Source: Amorphoplanes friuliensis DSM 7358
GTDB lineage: Bacteria; Actinomycetota; Actinomycetes; Mycobacteriales; Micromonosporaceae
DNA: 64,000 nucleotides
Assembly: GCF_000494755.1 (NCBI RefSeq)
Contig: NC_022657.1
Location: 6,114,001 to 6,178,000 of the forward strand
Direction of reading: 5' to 3'
Of the stretch, positions 8,560 to 15,932 are shown piece by piece; position 1 is the first letter of the stretch; every line of letters begins with the position of its first letter. The translations under genes and the position numbers were made by a program. The notes under the pieces are model-generated. The model was not told the DNA's origin. It worked only from the letters and a program-made list of their open reading frames with translations, and did no database searches.

Positions 8560-9958
8560 GACCCCCCATCGGCACCCCGGCGCCCGGACTTGAGCTTTCG
8601 GTCCCGGGCAGGCGTCGGGCCACCAGCGTGGCCGCGGCCACCGCCGTATGCAGGTCTTTCGCGGTGTTCTGCAGGTCCTCGACCAGGGTGTGGAAGGCGA
8701 GAACCCGCGACGGGTCGAGCAGTGCCTCGACCCGGTCCGCCGCGAGGCCCCAGGCGGACAGACCTTCCTTGAGCCGACCGGCCAGGATGTGCCGCGTACC
8801 AGGGTCGAGCCGATCGGTCAGCACCGGATCCGGCCCGCACATGAGCCGGTCGAGGGCGGCGATCTCGTCCAGATCCGCCCCCGCCAGCTGCTCGATCTCC
8901 GGCACCCCGGCCAGGGCCGCCCAGTCGAAGGGGGTCGCGCCCGCACTGAAGTCCGAGGCCTGAGCGGTCGCACGGACCAGGGCGCCGACGTAGACGCCGA
9001 GGTTGCCGCGGTCCTTGTCGAAACGTAGGGCCATCCGCGGATCGCGTCCGCCGAGCAGGCGGTCCAGCGTCTCCTGCCGTGCCGGGCTGAGAACGTGCTC
9101 GACGAGGCGGGTGGCCCGGTCCTGCGCCGGCAGATGGCTGTGGCCGCGGCGCAGGAACAGCGCGCGTTCGGAGGTCTGCAACGCCAGCATGGTGATGAGC
9201 GCGCCGATGAGCCCGTGGAACTCGGCCGCTTCCCGGCGGTACCGCTCGGGCAGGAAGTCCATGTTCTCGGCCTGATAGCGGGCGAACGCCTCCGCGGCCG
9301 TGAACAGAGCCAGGGTGTCGGCGTCCAGTTCGCTGTGCCCGTCGTCGAGGACGTGGTGGGCGGCCTCGTGACCGACGACGAACCGCAAACCGTAGTCGAG
9401 CAGGAACTCGTCCATGCCGGGGTCGTCGGGGACGGGCACAAGATTCAGGACCGCGGGTACGCCGTACACGCGGCGGTTGACGTTGTGGTAGCGCAGGATC
9501 CCTGCGAGCGAGCGGGGATCACCGCCGATCGTCCCGGTGAACCGGGTGAGAAAGACCTTGGCGGCCATGCGGAGCAGGCCGCCGGACACCATGGCCTGCA
9601 GCGCGCGCCCTTCGAACTCGCAGTACGAGTAGCACAGGCTGACCATGGAGTCGGAGACCAGGACCAGACCCGACCCGTCCCCGGGAAACGAGCGGTACCG
9701 GGCCGTGAAGCCGTCGTTGCCGGTCAGGCCTACTGTCAGCGCGGCCACCCGGCCCGGGGCGAAACCCAGGTCGACCAGCGCGGCCAGCACGTCGGCCGTG
9801 ACCTCACCGAGCGCCTCGTGCAGCGGAGAATCGAACATCGACGGGTACCGCGGCACCGGGGCACCGATCTTCGCCAGTCGGCGCTCCAAGAACTCGCGGT
9901 GACTTCCCAGGGTGATCGGCTCCAGCCGCCGGTACGCGAGCTCGGCCTGCGTCACCAC
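8549..9958 (-). CDS. Putative cytoplasmic HEAAH zinc metallopeptidase
   Basis: This is a 469-residue protein of unrecognised family. It contains HEAAH at residues 197-201, followed by HSELDAD at 208-214, an arrangement like the HExxH plus Glu/Asp ligand pattern of gluzincin-type peptidases (for example M48). There is no signal peptide or clear membrane segment, so it probably acts inside the cell. The GTG at 9958 lies two bases after the stop of the 115-residue gene; a second GTG follows at once. It sits between small unknown genes and the diguanylate cyclase in one operon. Proteolytic activity is inferred from the motif alone. Confidence 0.65.
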   Translation of the reverse strand: MVTQAELAYRRLEPITLGSHREFLERRLAKIGAPVPRYPSMFDSPLHEALGEVTADVLAALVDLGFAPGRVAALTVGLTGNDGFTARYRSFPGDGSGLVLVSDSMVSLCYSYCEFEGRALQAMVSGGLLRMAAKVFLTRFTGTIGGDPRSLAGILRYHNVNRRVYGVPAVLNLVPVPDDPGMDEFLLDYGLRFVVGHEAAHHVLDDGHSELDADTLALFTAAEAFARYQAENMDFLPERYRREAAEFHGLIGALITMLALQTSERALFLRRGHSHLPAQDRATRLVEHVLSPARQETLDRLLGGRDPRMALRFDKDRGNLGVYVGALVRATAQASDFSAGATPFDWAALAGVPEIEQLAGADLDEIAALDRLMCGPDPVLTDRLDPGTRHILAGRLKEGLSAWGLAADRVEALLDPSRVLAFHTLVEDLQNTAKDLHTAVAAATLVARRLPGTESSSPGAGVPMGGRGR

Positions 9959-9960
9959 GC

Positions 9961-10308
9961 TCAGGCACCGGTGTTCGCGCAGAAGGTGCCGAGGCCGACC
10001 CGCGCCACCAGAACGGCGAGCAGCGCGGCGTTCAGGCCGAGGTCGTCGTGCGAGCTGAGGATCTCGGAGATCGTGACTGCGTCGATGAAGCGGTCCGACG
10101 CGGTGGTGCCGATCAGCTGCCGGACACGTTTGTCCCGGCAGATCCGGCGCTGCAACTCGTCGTGCTGCCGGGCGAACCACTGCCGCCCGAAGCGGCGCTG
10201 ATCGTCCTGCTCCTCGGGTGACAGTCCCCTGCCTTCACCGAGCAGCGCGGCACCGAGCAGTTCGTAGAGATCGTCGTCGCTGCGATCCCAGTATTCCTTG
10301 ACGTCCAC
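9961..10308 (-). CDS. Small protein of unknown function in the GTPase operon
   Basis: This 115-residue protein starts at GTG 10308, eight bases after the preceding gene and with GAGGAG just upstream. The N-terminal ~70 residues are charged and predicted helical (DVKEYWDRSDDDLYELL ... RQWFARQHDELQRRIC). The C-terminal part is more hydrophobic (LGLNAALLAVLVARVGLGTFC) and ends near a Cys. I recognise no family. Conflict-type operons often have small adaptor or effector-associated domains in this position, but that is only analogy. Confidence 0.6.
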   Translation of the reverse strand: MDVKEYWDRSDDDLYELLGAALLGEGRGLSPEEQDDQRRFGRQWFARQHDELQRRICRDKRVRQLIGTTASDRFIDAVTISEILSSHDDLGLNAALLAVLVARVGLGTFCANTGA

Positions 10309-10316
10309 AAAGCTCC

Positions 10317-10709
10317 TCAGGCCGATTCATGCTGTCGCCGCACCTCGGCGGCGATCGTCTGCAGCAACTCGTCCGCCGAGACCTCGACCGGCGCGGCGAT
10401 CAGCTCGGGGCAGGTCACCTCGGCCCCCGTGACGTGTGAGTCCCGGAATCGGCAGGTCAGCCTGACCGGCCGGCCCTGGTAGTCGGGAAGTCTGAAAACG
10501 ATCTTGTCGGGCTCCGCGAATGCGCCTGCACCGGTCACCCGCCATTCGTGGACATCACCTCGCACCCGCAGGCTCCGGCGATCGGCCCAGAGTGTCCCCG
10601 CCGGCCCCTTCTCCGTGAAGACCAACTCGCCGTGCCAGAGGGCCTTCCCCCAGCGGACCGACAGCGGGAAGGGACGGCTGCCGATCAGAGCACGCGCCGC
10701 GCGATCCAC
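10317..10709 (-). CDS. Small beta-rich protein of unknown function in the GTPase operon
   Basis: This is a 130-residue protein. Its start at GTG 10709 lies inside the end of the preceding gene (25-base overlap), so translation is probably coupled. The sequence alternates short hydrophobic strands and turns (WHGELVFTEKG, LWADRRSLRVRG, DKIVFRLPDY, VRLTCRFRDSHV), suggesting a compact beta fold. It ends in a charged helix (SADELLQTIAAEVRRQHE). No catalytic motif or targeting signal was seen and no family is recognised. Confidence 0.6.
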   Translation of the reverse strand: MDRAARALIGSRPFPLSVRWGKALWHGELVFTEKGPAGTLWADRRSLRVRGDVHEWRVTGAGAFAEPDKIVFRLPDYQGRPVRLTCRFRDSHVTGAEVTCPELIAAPVEVSADELLQTIAAEVRRQHESA

Positions 10710-11473
10710 CAGAGGATCACGGCCACCGCCACTCCCGTCAGGGCGAGACCGGTCATCAGCAGCGCGGGGGAACGCCGCTCCGGCGGGAGCGGCCGATCTT
10801 TTCCCAGTGGCTGCACCCCGTCGACGTCACCGTCGACCAGCAGGATCGCCACCGGTGCCCCCAGCCTCCCGGCCGCCTCCCCGGCGCCCCTGGCCGTGGC
10901 GATCGCCTGACTGGTGAAGGCGAATCCGGACGCTTCCTCCGCGGCGAGCCGCCGCACCCGAGCCAGGAACGCCCGCCGGGAACCCTCGTCGTCCGCGCCA
11001 CCGACCCAGGAGCCCTCCGGGTCCCGGCCGGGACCCGGCACGTCGGCGGACACGGTCGCCAGGATCTCGGCGACCCGCTGCGGGACATCAGTCCCAGCGT
11101 CACCGCCGTCCATGATCGCGTCGACACGGCCCGCGTCGAACTCCTCGTCGAGATGCTCGCCCAGCGCCGTCCGGGTTCGGGGGTCCAGCCCCGCGGCGAC
11201 GATGCGGCACAGCAACTCGGGCTGGTCACGCAGATCGTCGATGACCACGGTGTGGCGGATCGCGGTGCCGATGACGTCTCTGCGGGCGGACGGCAGACCC
11301 GAGATCAGCACACCGACACCGCCGGGGTGACGGGCGACGACAACCTCCGGGCTCTCCATGAACACGTACGGGTTCACCCGGTCCCACCACCGCGAGGGCG
11401 GGACCGCACCGAGGAAGGCGTAGTCGTTGCGCCGCGGTGTGCCACGGGTCATCAGGTAGGCATTCGCGATCAT
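10685..11473 (-). CDS. Tail-anchored membrane protein in the GTPase operon
   Basis: This 262-residue protein begins at ATG 11473 in a four-base ATGA overlap with the second GTPase gene. The N-terminal ~220 residues are soluble in character (YLMTRGTPRRNDYAFLGAVPP, VVARHPGGVGVLISGLP, AILLVDGDVDGVQPL). The only membrane helix is at the extreme C-terminus (LLMTGLALTGVAVAVILWWIARRVL region), so the protein should be anchored by its tail with the body in the cytoplasm. It may tether the GTPases to the membrane, which is inference. No family was recognised. Confidence 0.65.
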   Translation of the reverse strand: MIANAYLMTRGTPRRNDYAFLGAVPPSRWWDRVNPYVFMESPEVVVARHPGGVGVLISGLPSARRDVIGTAIRHTVVIDDLRDQPELLCRIVAAGLDPRTRTALGEHLDEEFDAGRVDAIMDGGDAGTDVPQRVAEILATVSADVPGPGRDPEGSWVGGADDEGSRRAFLARVRRLAAEEASGFAFTSQAIATARGAGEAAGRLGAPVAILLVDGDVDGVQPLGKDRPLPPERRSPALLMTGLALTGVAVAVILWWIARRVL

Positions 11474-12615
11474 GACCACTGTTCCACCCTCGGGTCGTAG
11501 GCCGTCGCCGCGAGCTTCGCGACGCTTTCGTGGAGCTGCTGGCGGCGCTGCTCGATCATGTTCATCTCGGCCACGGTCTTCTCCTGACCGGCCTGGTTGC
11601 GGGACGCCTCACCGCCGAGGTAGTAGCCGATCGTGCCCCAGAAGCCCTTGGCCTCCTGGTCCCGGGCGACGAGCCCGGTGTACTCGGCCCGGCGGCGGGA
11701 CAGGGTCCGGCCCTCGGCGACGTCCCAGCCGTCGACGATGCACTGGCACAGCTCCTGCATGACCGCCCCGGCCGCCTTGACCGAGGTCTCGCTCGGGTTG
11801 CCCCGGATGCGGTAGTTCGCCTGGAAGTCGAGGTGGCTCTGGCCGTGGTCCGGCCAGTACGCCTCCATCAGCTCCACCACGCCGTAGGTGTCGATCGGGG
11901 CGTACACGATCTTGATGTCCCGGTCGGGAGCCTCGTCCTGGACGATCTTGAGCATCCGGGCGTACCAGTCGGCCACGCGGCGGCGCAGTTCATCGGCCTG
12001 CCGGCCCCAGCCACCGTTGTCGTCGAAGTACTTCTCGCACTTCAGAGGGGCCAGGACGAGCACGGCCGGCTCGTCGCGGCGCTCCTCGAGGTTGCGGGTG
12101 ATCGCCCACTTGCGAGCGACCTCCTCGACGTCCTCGAAGCCGAGGAGCATCTGCACGGCGCCACGCTGGGACGGCGTCGACGCCTCCATGAGGACGGCCG
12201 AGTCGATCGGCACCAGCAGCATGACGCTGGACTTGATGTGCTCCAGGCACTCGGCCCATTTACGCTTGCCGTCGGGCACCTGGTCGAGATAGTCGGGGTC
12301 GAGCCACTTGCCCGGGAAGTCCAGCATGCTGAACGGGATCTGCACGCTCTCGTCCGCCACCGACTGCAGTGTCACGTGGTAATACGCCTCGTCCTGGTTG
12401 CCCTTGAGGGCCGCGGAATCGAACTCACCCTCCCGCAGTGCCTGGCGCAGTTCCTGACGTTGCTTGCGGACCCGTCTGGCCGTCAGCTCGTCGAGCTCGA
12501 CCACCACACCGGTCCCGGTCAGCAGTCGTTTGGTCTCGTCGAGGATCGCGGTCAGCAAGGTCGTCTTGCCCACGCGGGACGGTCCGACCACCGCCACCTT
12601 GAACGCCGGGGTCAT
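11470..12615 (-). CDS. TRAFAC-class GTPase, double-GTPase-type partner
   Basis: This 381-residue protein has a clear N-terminal P-loop GPSRVGKT at 11-18, a DFPG motif at 99-102 serving as the DxxG switch, and LAPLKCEKYFDD as a candidate base-recognition region. It resembles bacterial TRAFAC-clade GTPases of the double-GTPase type found in NTP-dependent conflict systems; that placement is by general resemblance only. The C-terminal ~60 residues are charged and helical (EKTVAEMNMIEQRRQQLHESVAKL). The start overlaps the dynamin-like gene by four bases (ATGA) and the end overlaps the tail-anchored protein gene by four. Confidence 0.8.
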   Translation of the reverse strand: MTPAFKVAVVGPSRVGKTTLLTAILDETKRLLTGTGVVVELDELTARRVRKQRQELRQALREGEFDSAALKGNQDEAYYHVTLQSVADESVQIPFSMLDFPGKWLDPDYLDQVPDGKRKWAECLEHIKSSVMLLVPIDSAVLMEASTPSQRGAVQMLLGFEDVEEVARKWAITRNLEERRDEPAVLVLAPLKCEKYFDDNGGWGRQADELRRRVADWYARMLKIVQDEAPDRDIKIVYAPIDTYGVVELMEAYWPDHGQSHLDFQANYRIRGNPSETSVKAAGAVMQELCQCIVDGWDVAEGRTLSRRRAEYTGLVARDQEAKGFWGTIGYYLGGEASRNQAGQEKTVAEMNMIEQRRQQLHESVAKLAATAYDPRVEQWS

Positions 12616-14843
12616 CGAGGGCTCCTCTGGTCGTTCAGGTGGGCGATCAGGTCGTTGAGCACGCTGCGCAAGTGCTGGACGCGGGCCGTCGCCAGCGCCG
12701 GGCCGTTCAGCTCGTCCGGCCAGAGCTGATCGCGGAACGCCTCGGCCACCCGGCGGAACTCCGCCTCGGAGGCCGAGGAGCGGATGAACTGGTCCTCGAA
12801 CTGACCGGCAAAGGCCAGCAGCACCTGTGCTGTGGTCGCCGGCTCCTCCTTGAGGGTCTGCGCGGCACCGTAGTTCGCCTGCCGGGCGAGGTTCGAGATG
12901 TGGACGAAGAGCTGCTGCGCACCGTCGTCGGTGTGGGCGACCGGGGTGTCACCGGGTACGCCGCTGGACTCCGCGCGCAGCATCATCAGGGCGGTGCGCA
13001 TGCGGGGCAGGACGCGGGTGCGGTAGTCGAGGCGCACGTCGAGGACGAAGTCGATCGCCTCGGCCAGCACCGGGCACGGGTCGGGTGCCTCGCGCAGGCG
13101 TACGGCCAGGTCGGTCAGGGCGCGGTGGGGATCGTCACCCTCGGTGAAAGGCACCAGCCGGGCGCCGAGGGCCGCGGCGAGCCCACCCCAGAACTCCTCG
13201 CGGCGCCGTTCGAGCACGTCGTCGATGGCGCTGAAGCGGCGGGCCACCTCGACGCGGATGCCGTTGAGCTCGTTCACCACGAACGGCGCCGAGGCGTTGT
13301 CGACGCGCATGCGGGCCACGGCCCGTTTGCGCCAGACCTCGGTGGTCTCACCGAAGCCGTCGAGGATCCAGTTGTGCACGGTGCTCTGCAGCTGATCGGC
13401 GCGATCGTAGAACTCCTTGTCCTCGTACGCCTCGTCCGCCCGTTGTTCCAGGTCGGCGACCCATTCCTGGATCGCCACGGCGGTCTGCGCGCGCAGTTCG
13501 CCGGATCGGGCGATCAGCTCGTCGACAGCGGTCGGCACGAGCACCGAGCGCAGGGAGGCCAGCATCGCGCCGGCCACCGCGAGCAGTTGTTCGCGGGCAG
13601 CCACGCTGAGGCGTACGGCGTGGTCGACGACCGCGGCGTCCATCCGGGGAAGCGCCGAGGCGAGGTGGTCAAGAACCGGGCCGAGGACCTCCGCCTGCAC
13701 GGTCTCCGGCTTCTTGACGTCCGCGACGATCACCGGGAAAGCCGCGTCGGCACCGTTCTCGTTGACGTTCTCCCGGACGGCGGTCAGGAGTGCGTCGACG
13801 TTGGCCTGCGGGAGGGCGCCGTTGTTGACCAGGATCGCGGCAAAGTCGCGGACCGGCGCCGCACCCGCTGCCTGGCAGATGAGTCCGAGACCGGCGGAGT
13901 CGTGCGTGTCCCAGTAGGCGTTCGTCCCGTCGGGCCGCTTGACGTTGAGCACGAAGTCGACGTCGTTCTCCAGACCGGCGATGTGGTGCTTCTCAGCGTT
14001 CGGCACCGTCTCGCCCAGGCCCGGCAGATCGACGAGCCCGAGGTCACTGATCTCCACCACCGGGAAACGGCAGGTGATGCGGGCGTCGCGCACCGCCAGG
14101 TAGCGGCGGTCCGGCCGGTCCTCGCCCTCGGCGGGGTAGGACACCCAGCGCCGCAGCTCGCCGAACTCGACGTTGCGGGTCCGGCCGTCCAGCAGGCCGC
14201 GGTAGGAGTCGAGGGACGACTGAATCACGCGCAACCGGACCAGCATCGGCACCAGCCGCGTCTGCTCCGCGGGCTCGAGCGCCAGGTCGTCCTTGGAGGC
14301 CGGGTACGCCTGCCCGGCGAACTCGCCGATCGTCCGCGGTGGTGGTCCCAGCCGCAGCTCCTCGTGATATCCGGCGAGCACCTCGGAGCAGAAGGACTCT
14401 TCGGTGTGCATGGTCAGCCGCGCCTCGTGCCGTTCGGTCGAGTGGAAGATGCGGCTGCGGACGGCGGTGACCGGCGCACCGGCACCGGCCGGGATCTGGT
14501 CGTCGCCGAGCCCGGTCAGCGACTGCAGCAGCGTGCTCTTGCCGTTGCGGGCGCGGCCGCTCACGCCGATGTTCATCGTGTGGCGGCTGACCCGGGCCCG
14601 GACGGTCGCCAGCGCGGCCAGCACCTCGGCGGCCCGGCGTTCGAGGGCTGTCACGTCAACCGTGTCGAGACCGAGCGCCGCGAGGCTCTCGTCCGGTGCC
14701 TCGCGGACCGCCGACAGCGCCCCGCCGAGCCGGCCGAGCGACTGCTGGACCCGTTCCCACCGTTCGATCTCGAAGTTCACGGTCGGCAGCCGCCGTCGGC
14801 GTTCCTCCAGAACGGCCGCGATACGCGTACTGGCATCACTCAT
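12612..14843 (-). CDS. Dynamin-like large GTPase
   Basis: This 743-residue protein has an N-terminal helical arm. Its GTPase domain carries the P-loop GRARNGKS at 96-103, a switch-I region with AGAPVTAV, and DLPGLGE from 272. A long helical region follows (EDKEFYDRADQLQ, ARRFSAIDDVLERRREEFW), as expected for a dynamin-type stalk. No membrane helix is present. Bacterial dynamin-like proteins act in membrane remodelling and some protect against phage-induced or antibiotic-induced membrane damage. The ATG at 14843 was chosen because the longer frame to 14930 begins with TTG and is low-complexity. It is the first gene of a seven-gene minus-strand operon. Confidence 0.85.
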   Translation of the reverse strand: MSDASTRIAAVLEERRRRLPTVNFEIERWERVQQSLGRLGGALSAVREAPDESLAALGLDTVDVTALERRAAEVLAALATVRARVSRHTMNIGVSGRARNGKSTLLQSLTGLGDDQIPAGAGAPVTAVRSRIFHSTERHEARLTMHTEESFCSEVLAGYHEELRLGPPPRTIGEFAGQAYPASKDDLALEPAEQTRLVPMLVRLRVIQSSLDSYRGLLDGRTRNVEFGELRRWVSYPAEGEDRPDRRYLAVRDARITCRFPVVEISDLGLVDLPGLGETVPNAEKHHIAGLENDVDFVLNVKRPDGTNAYWDTHDSAGLGLICQAAGAAPVRDFAAILVNNGALPQANVDALLTAVRENVNENGADAAFPVIVADVKKPETVQAEVLGPVLDHLASALPRMDAAVVDHAVRLSVAAREQLLAVAGAMLASLRSVLVPTAVDELIARSGELRAQTAVAIQEWVADLEQRADEAYEDKEFYDRADQLQSTVHNWILDGFGETTEVWRKRAVARMRVDNASAPFVVNELNGIRVEVARRFSAIDDVLERRREEFWGGLAAALGARLVPFTEGDDPHRALTDLAVRLREAPDPCPVLAEAIDFVLDVRLDYRTRVLPRMRTALMMLRAESSGVPGDTPVAHTDDGAQQLFVHISNLARQANYGAAQTLKEEPATTAQVLLAFAGQFEDQFIRSSASEAEFRRVAEAFRDQLWPDELNGPALATARVQHLRSVLNDLIAHLNDQRSPR

Positions 14844-15099
14844 GCCGGAGACCGTAGGGCGTCGGCCGGAGCCCGCACCTCCACTGTGAGTGCGGTAGGC
14901 AGGGCCGATCAAACGAGCCCAGAAGTTCAATGAGGACGCACGAAAGGTGGAACTACCGGCGGGTTTGAGTAATCAGCGACACGTCCGGGGTAAGCCGTTC
15001 GGTTGGCCGGATCAGGTCACCGGCCGCCGGTGGCGTTGTCGCGGTTCTAGCGTTTCGCTGCTGCCCGAGGTGCGGGTGGCCGGAGACCCGGGGGGCGCG
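14844..15099. other. Divergent intergenic region upstream of the GTPase operon
   Basis: These 256 bases must contain the promoters of the GTPase operon and of the DUF805 gene. No clear operator palindrome or RNA structure was found. Confidence 0.35.
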
Positions 15100-15438
15100 A
15101 TGCAGCACTATCTTTCGGCGTTTCGGCACTATGCCGACTATCGGGGCCGGGCGCGCCGGGCCGAGTACTGGATGTTCCTGGTCTTCCACCTGCTGGTGCT
15201 GGCCGCCCTGATCACGCTGGGCGCGACCGTCTTCGAGGAGATCTTCAGTCTGGCCCTCGTCTACTACCTCGCGACGGTGATCCCGTTGACGGCGTTGATC
15301 GCGCGGCGGTTGCACGACGTGGGTTACACCGGGTGGTTGCAGCTCGTCAGCCTGCTGCCGTTCTGCTTCATCGTGGTCCTGATCTTCATGGCCCTTCCCG
15401 GTACGCCCGGACCGAACCAGTACGGGCCACCGGCGTGA
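15100..15438 (+). CDS. DUF805 small membrane protein
   Basis: This 112-residue protein starts at ATG 15100. It shows the DUF805 opening YLSAFRHYADYRGRARRAEYW, three to four hydrophobic helices and the conserved ARRLHDVGYTGW motif. Function of the family is unknown. The stop overlaps the GTG of the next gene (GTGA), so the two are probably translated together. The longer upstream frame is not needed for the domain and was not included. Confidence 0.88.
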   Translation: MQHYLSAFRHYADYRGRARRAEYWMFLVFHLLVLAALITLGATVFEEIFSLALVYYLATVIPLTALIARRLHDVGYTGWLQLVSLLPFCFIVVLIFMALPGTPGPNQYGPPA

Positions 15439-15902
15439 AGCGCCTCGGCCCGGCCCTGCTGATCACCACCGCACTGGTCTCGGGGTGCACGCAGCAGCAG
15501 CAGCAGCCGGCACCCGCGCCGAGCATCAGTCCGAGCCCGTCCACGGTGGACGCCGTGGCCGCGGCGGACGGGACCGATGCGAAGGCGTGTGAGGACGGCC
15601 GGTGTCAGATCCTCGTCGCGCAGCAGAGCGACTTCGCCCTCGACGGGAAGTTCAACTGCGACGGCATCCTGATCACCTTCACCGCGCCGAAGGAGGTGGA
15701 GTTCGACGTGAGCGTTCAGGACGGGGACGACCTGCATGCGACCGTCAAGGGGACCGGGAAGCTGGCTCTGGCGTACGGGCTGACCCTGACGGTGGAGCAG
15801 ACCGGGCCGGCGGGTGCGGTGCTGCGGGTGGCACCGGCGAAGAACGACCCGGACAATCACACTGGCACGGGTACCGAGGGATTCTCCTTGTGGTCCGGCT
15901 GA
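15435..15902 (+). CDS. Small lipoprotein of unknown function
   Basis: This 155-residue protein begins at GTG 15435 in a four-base overlap with the DUF805 gene. The signal peptide VKRLGPALLITTALVSGC ends in a lipobox, and a Gln/Pro/Ser linker with a (CAG)5 run follows. A beta-rich domain then contains two pairs of Cys (ACEDGRCQ, FNCDG). It is probably surface-anchored. No family is recognised. A gap of 30 bases precedes the pseudokinase gene on the same strand, so the three may form an operon. Confidence 0.7.
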   Translation: MKRLGPALLITTALVSGCTQQQQQPAPAPSISPSPSTVDAVAAADGTDAKACEDGRCQILVAQQSDFALDGKFNCDGILITFTAPKEVEFDVSVQDGDDLHATVKGTGKLALAYGLTLTVEQTGPAGAVLRVAPAKNDPDNHTGTGTEGFSLWSG

Positions 15903-15932
15903 CGGGCTGACGGGGAGGACCGAGGGACGCGG

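Noticed and set aside
12639-14933. Long plus-strand frame opposite the dynamin-like gene
   Set aside because: The minus-strand protein has both P-loop and DLPG motifs; the plus reading has none.
15488-15502. CAG trinucleotide run
   Set aside because: It encodes five Gln in the linker of a lipoprotein; short and common in high-GC genomes, so not a separate element.
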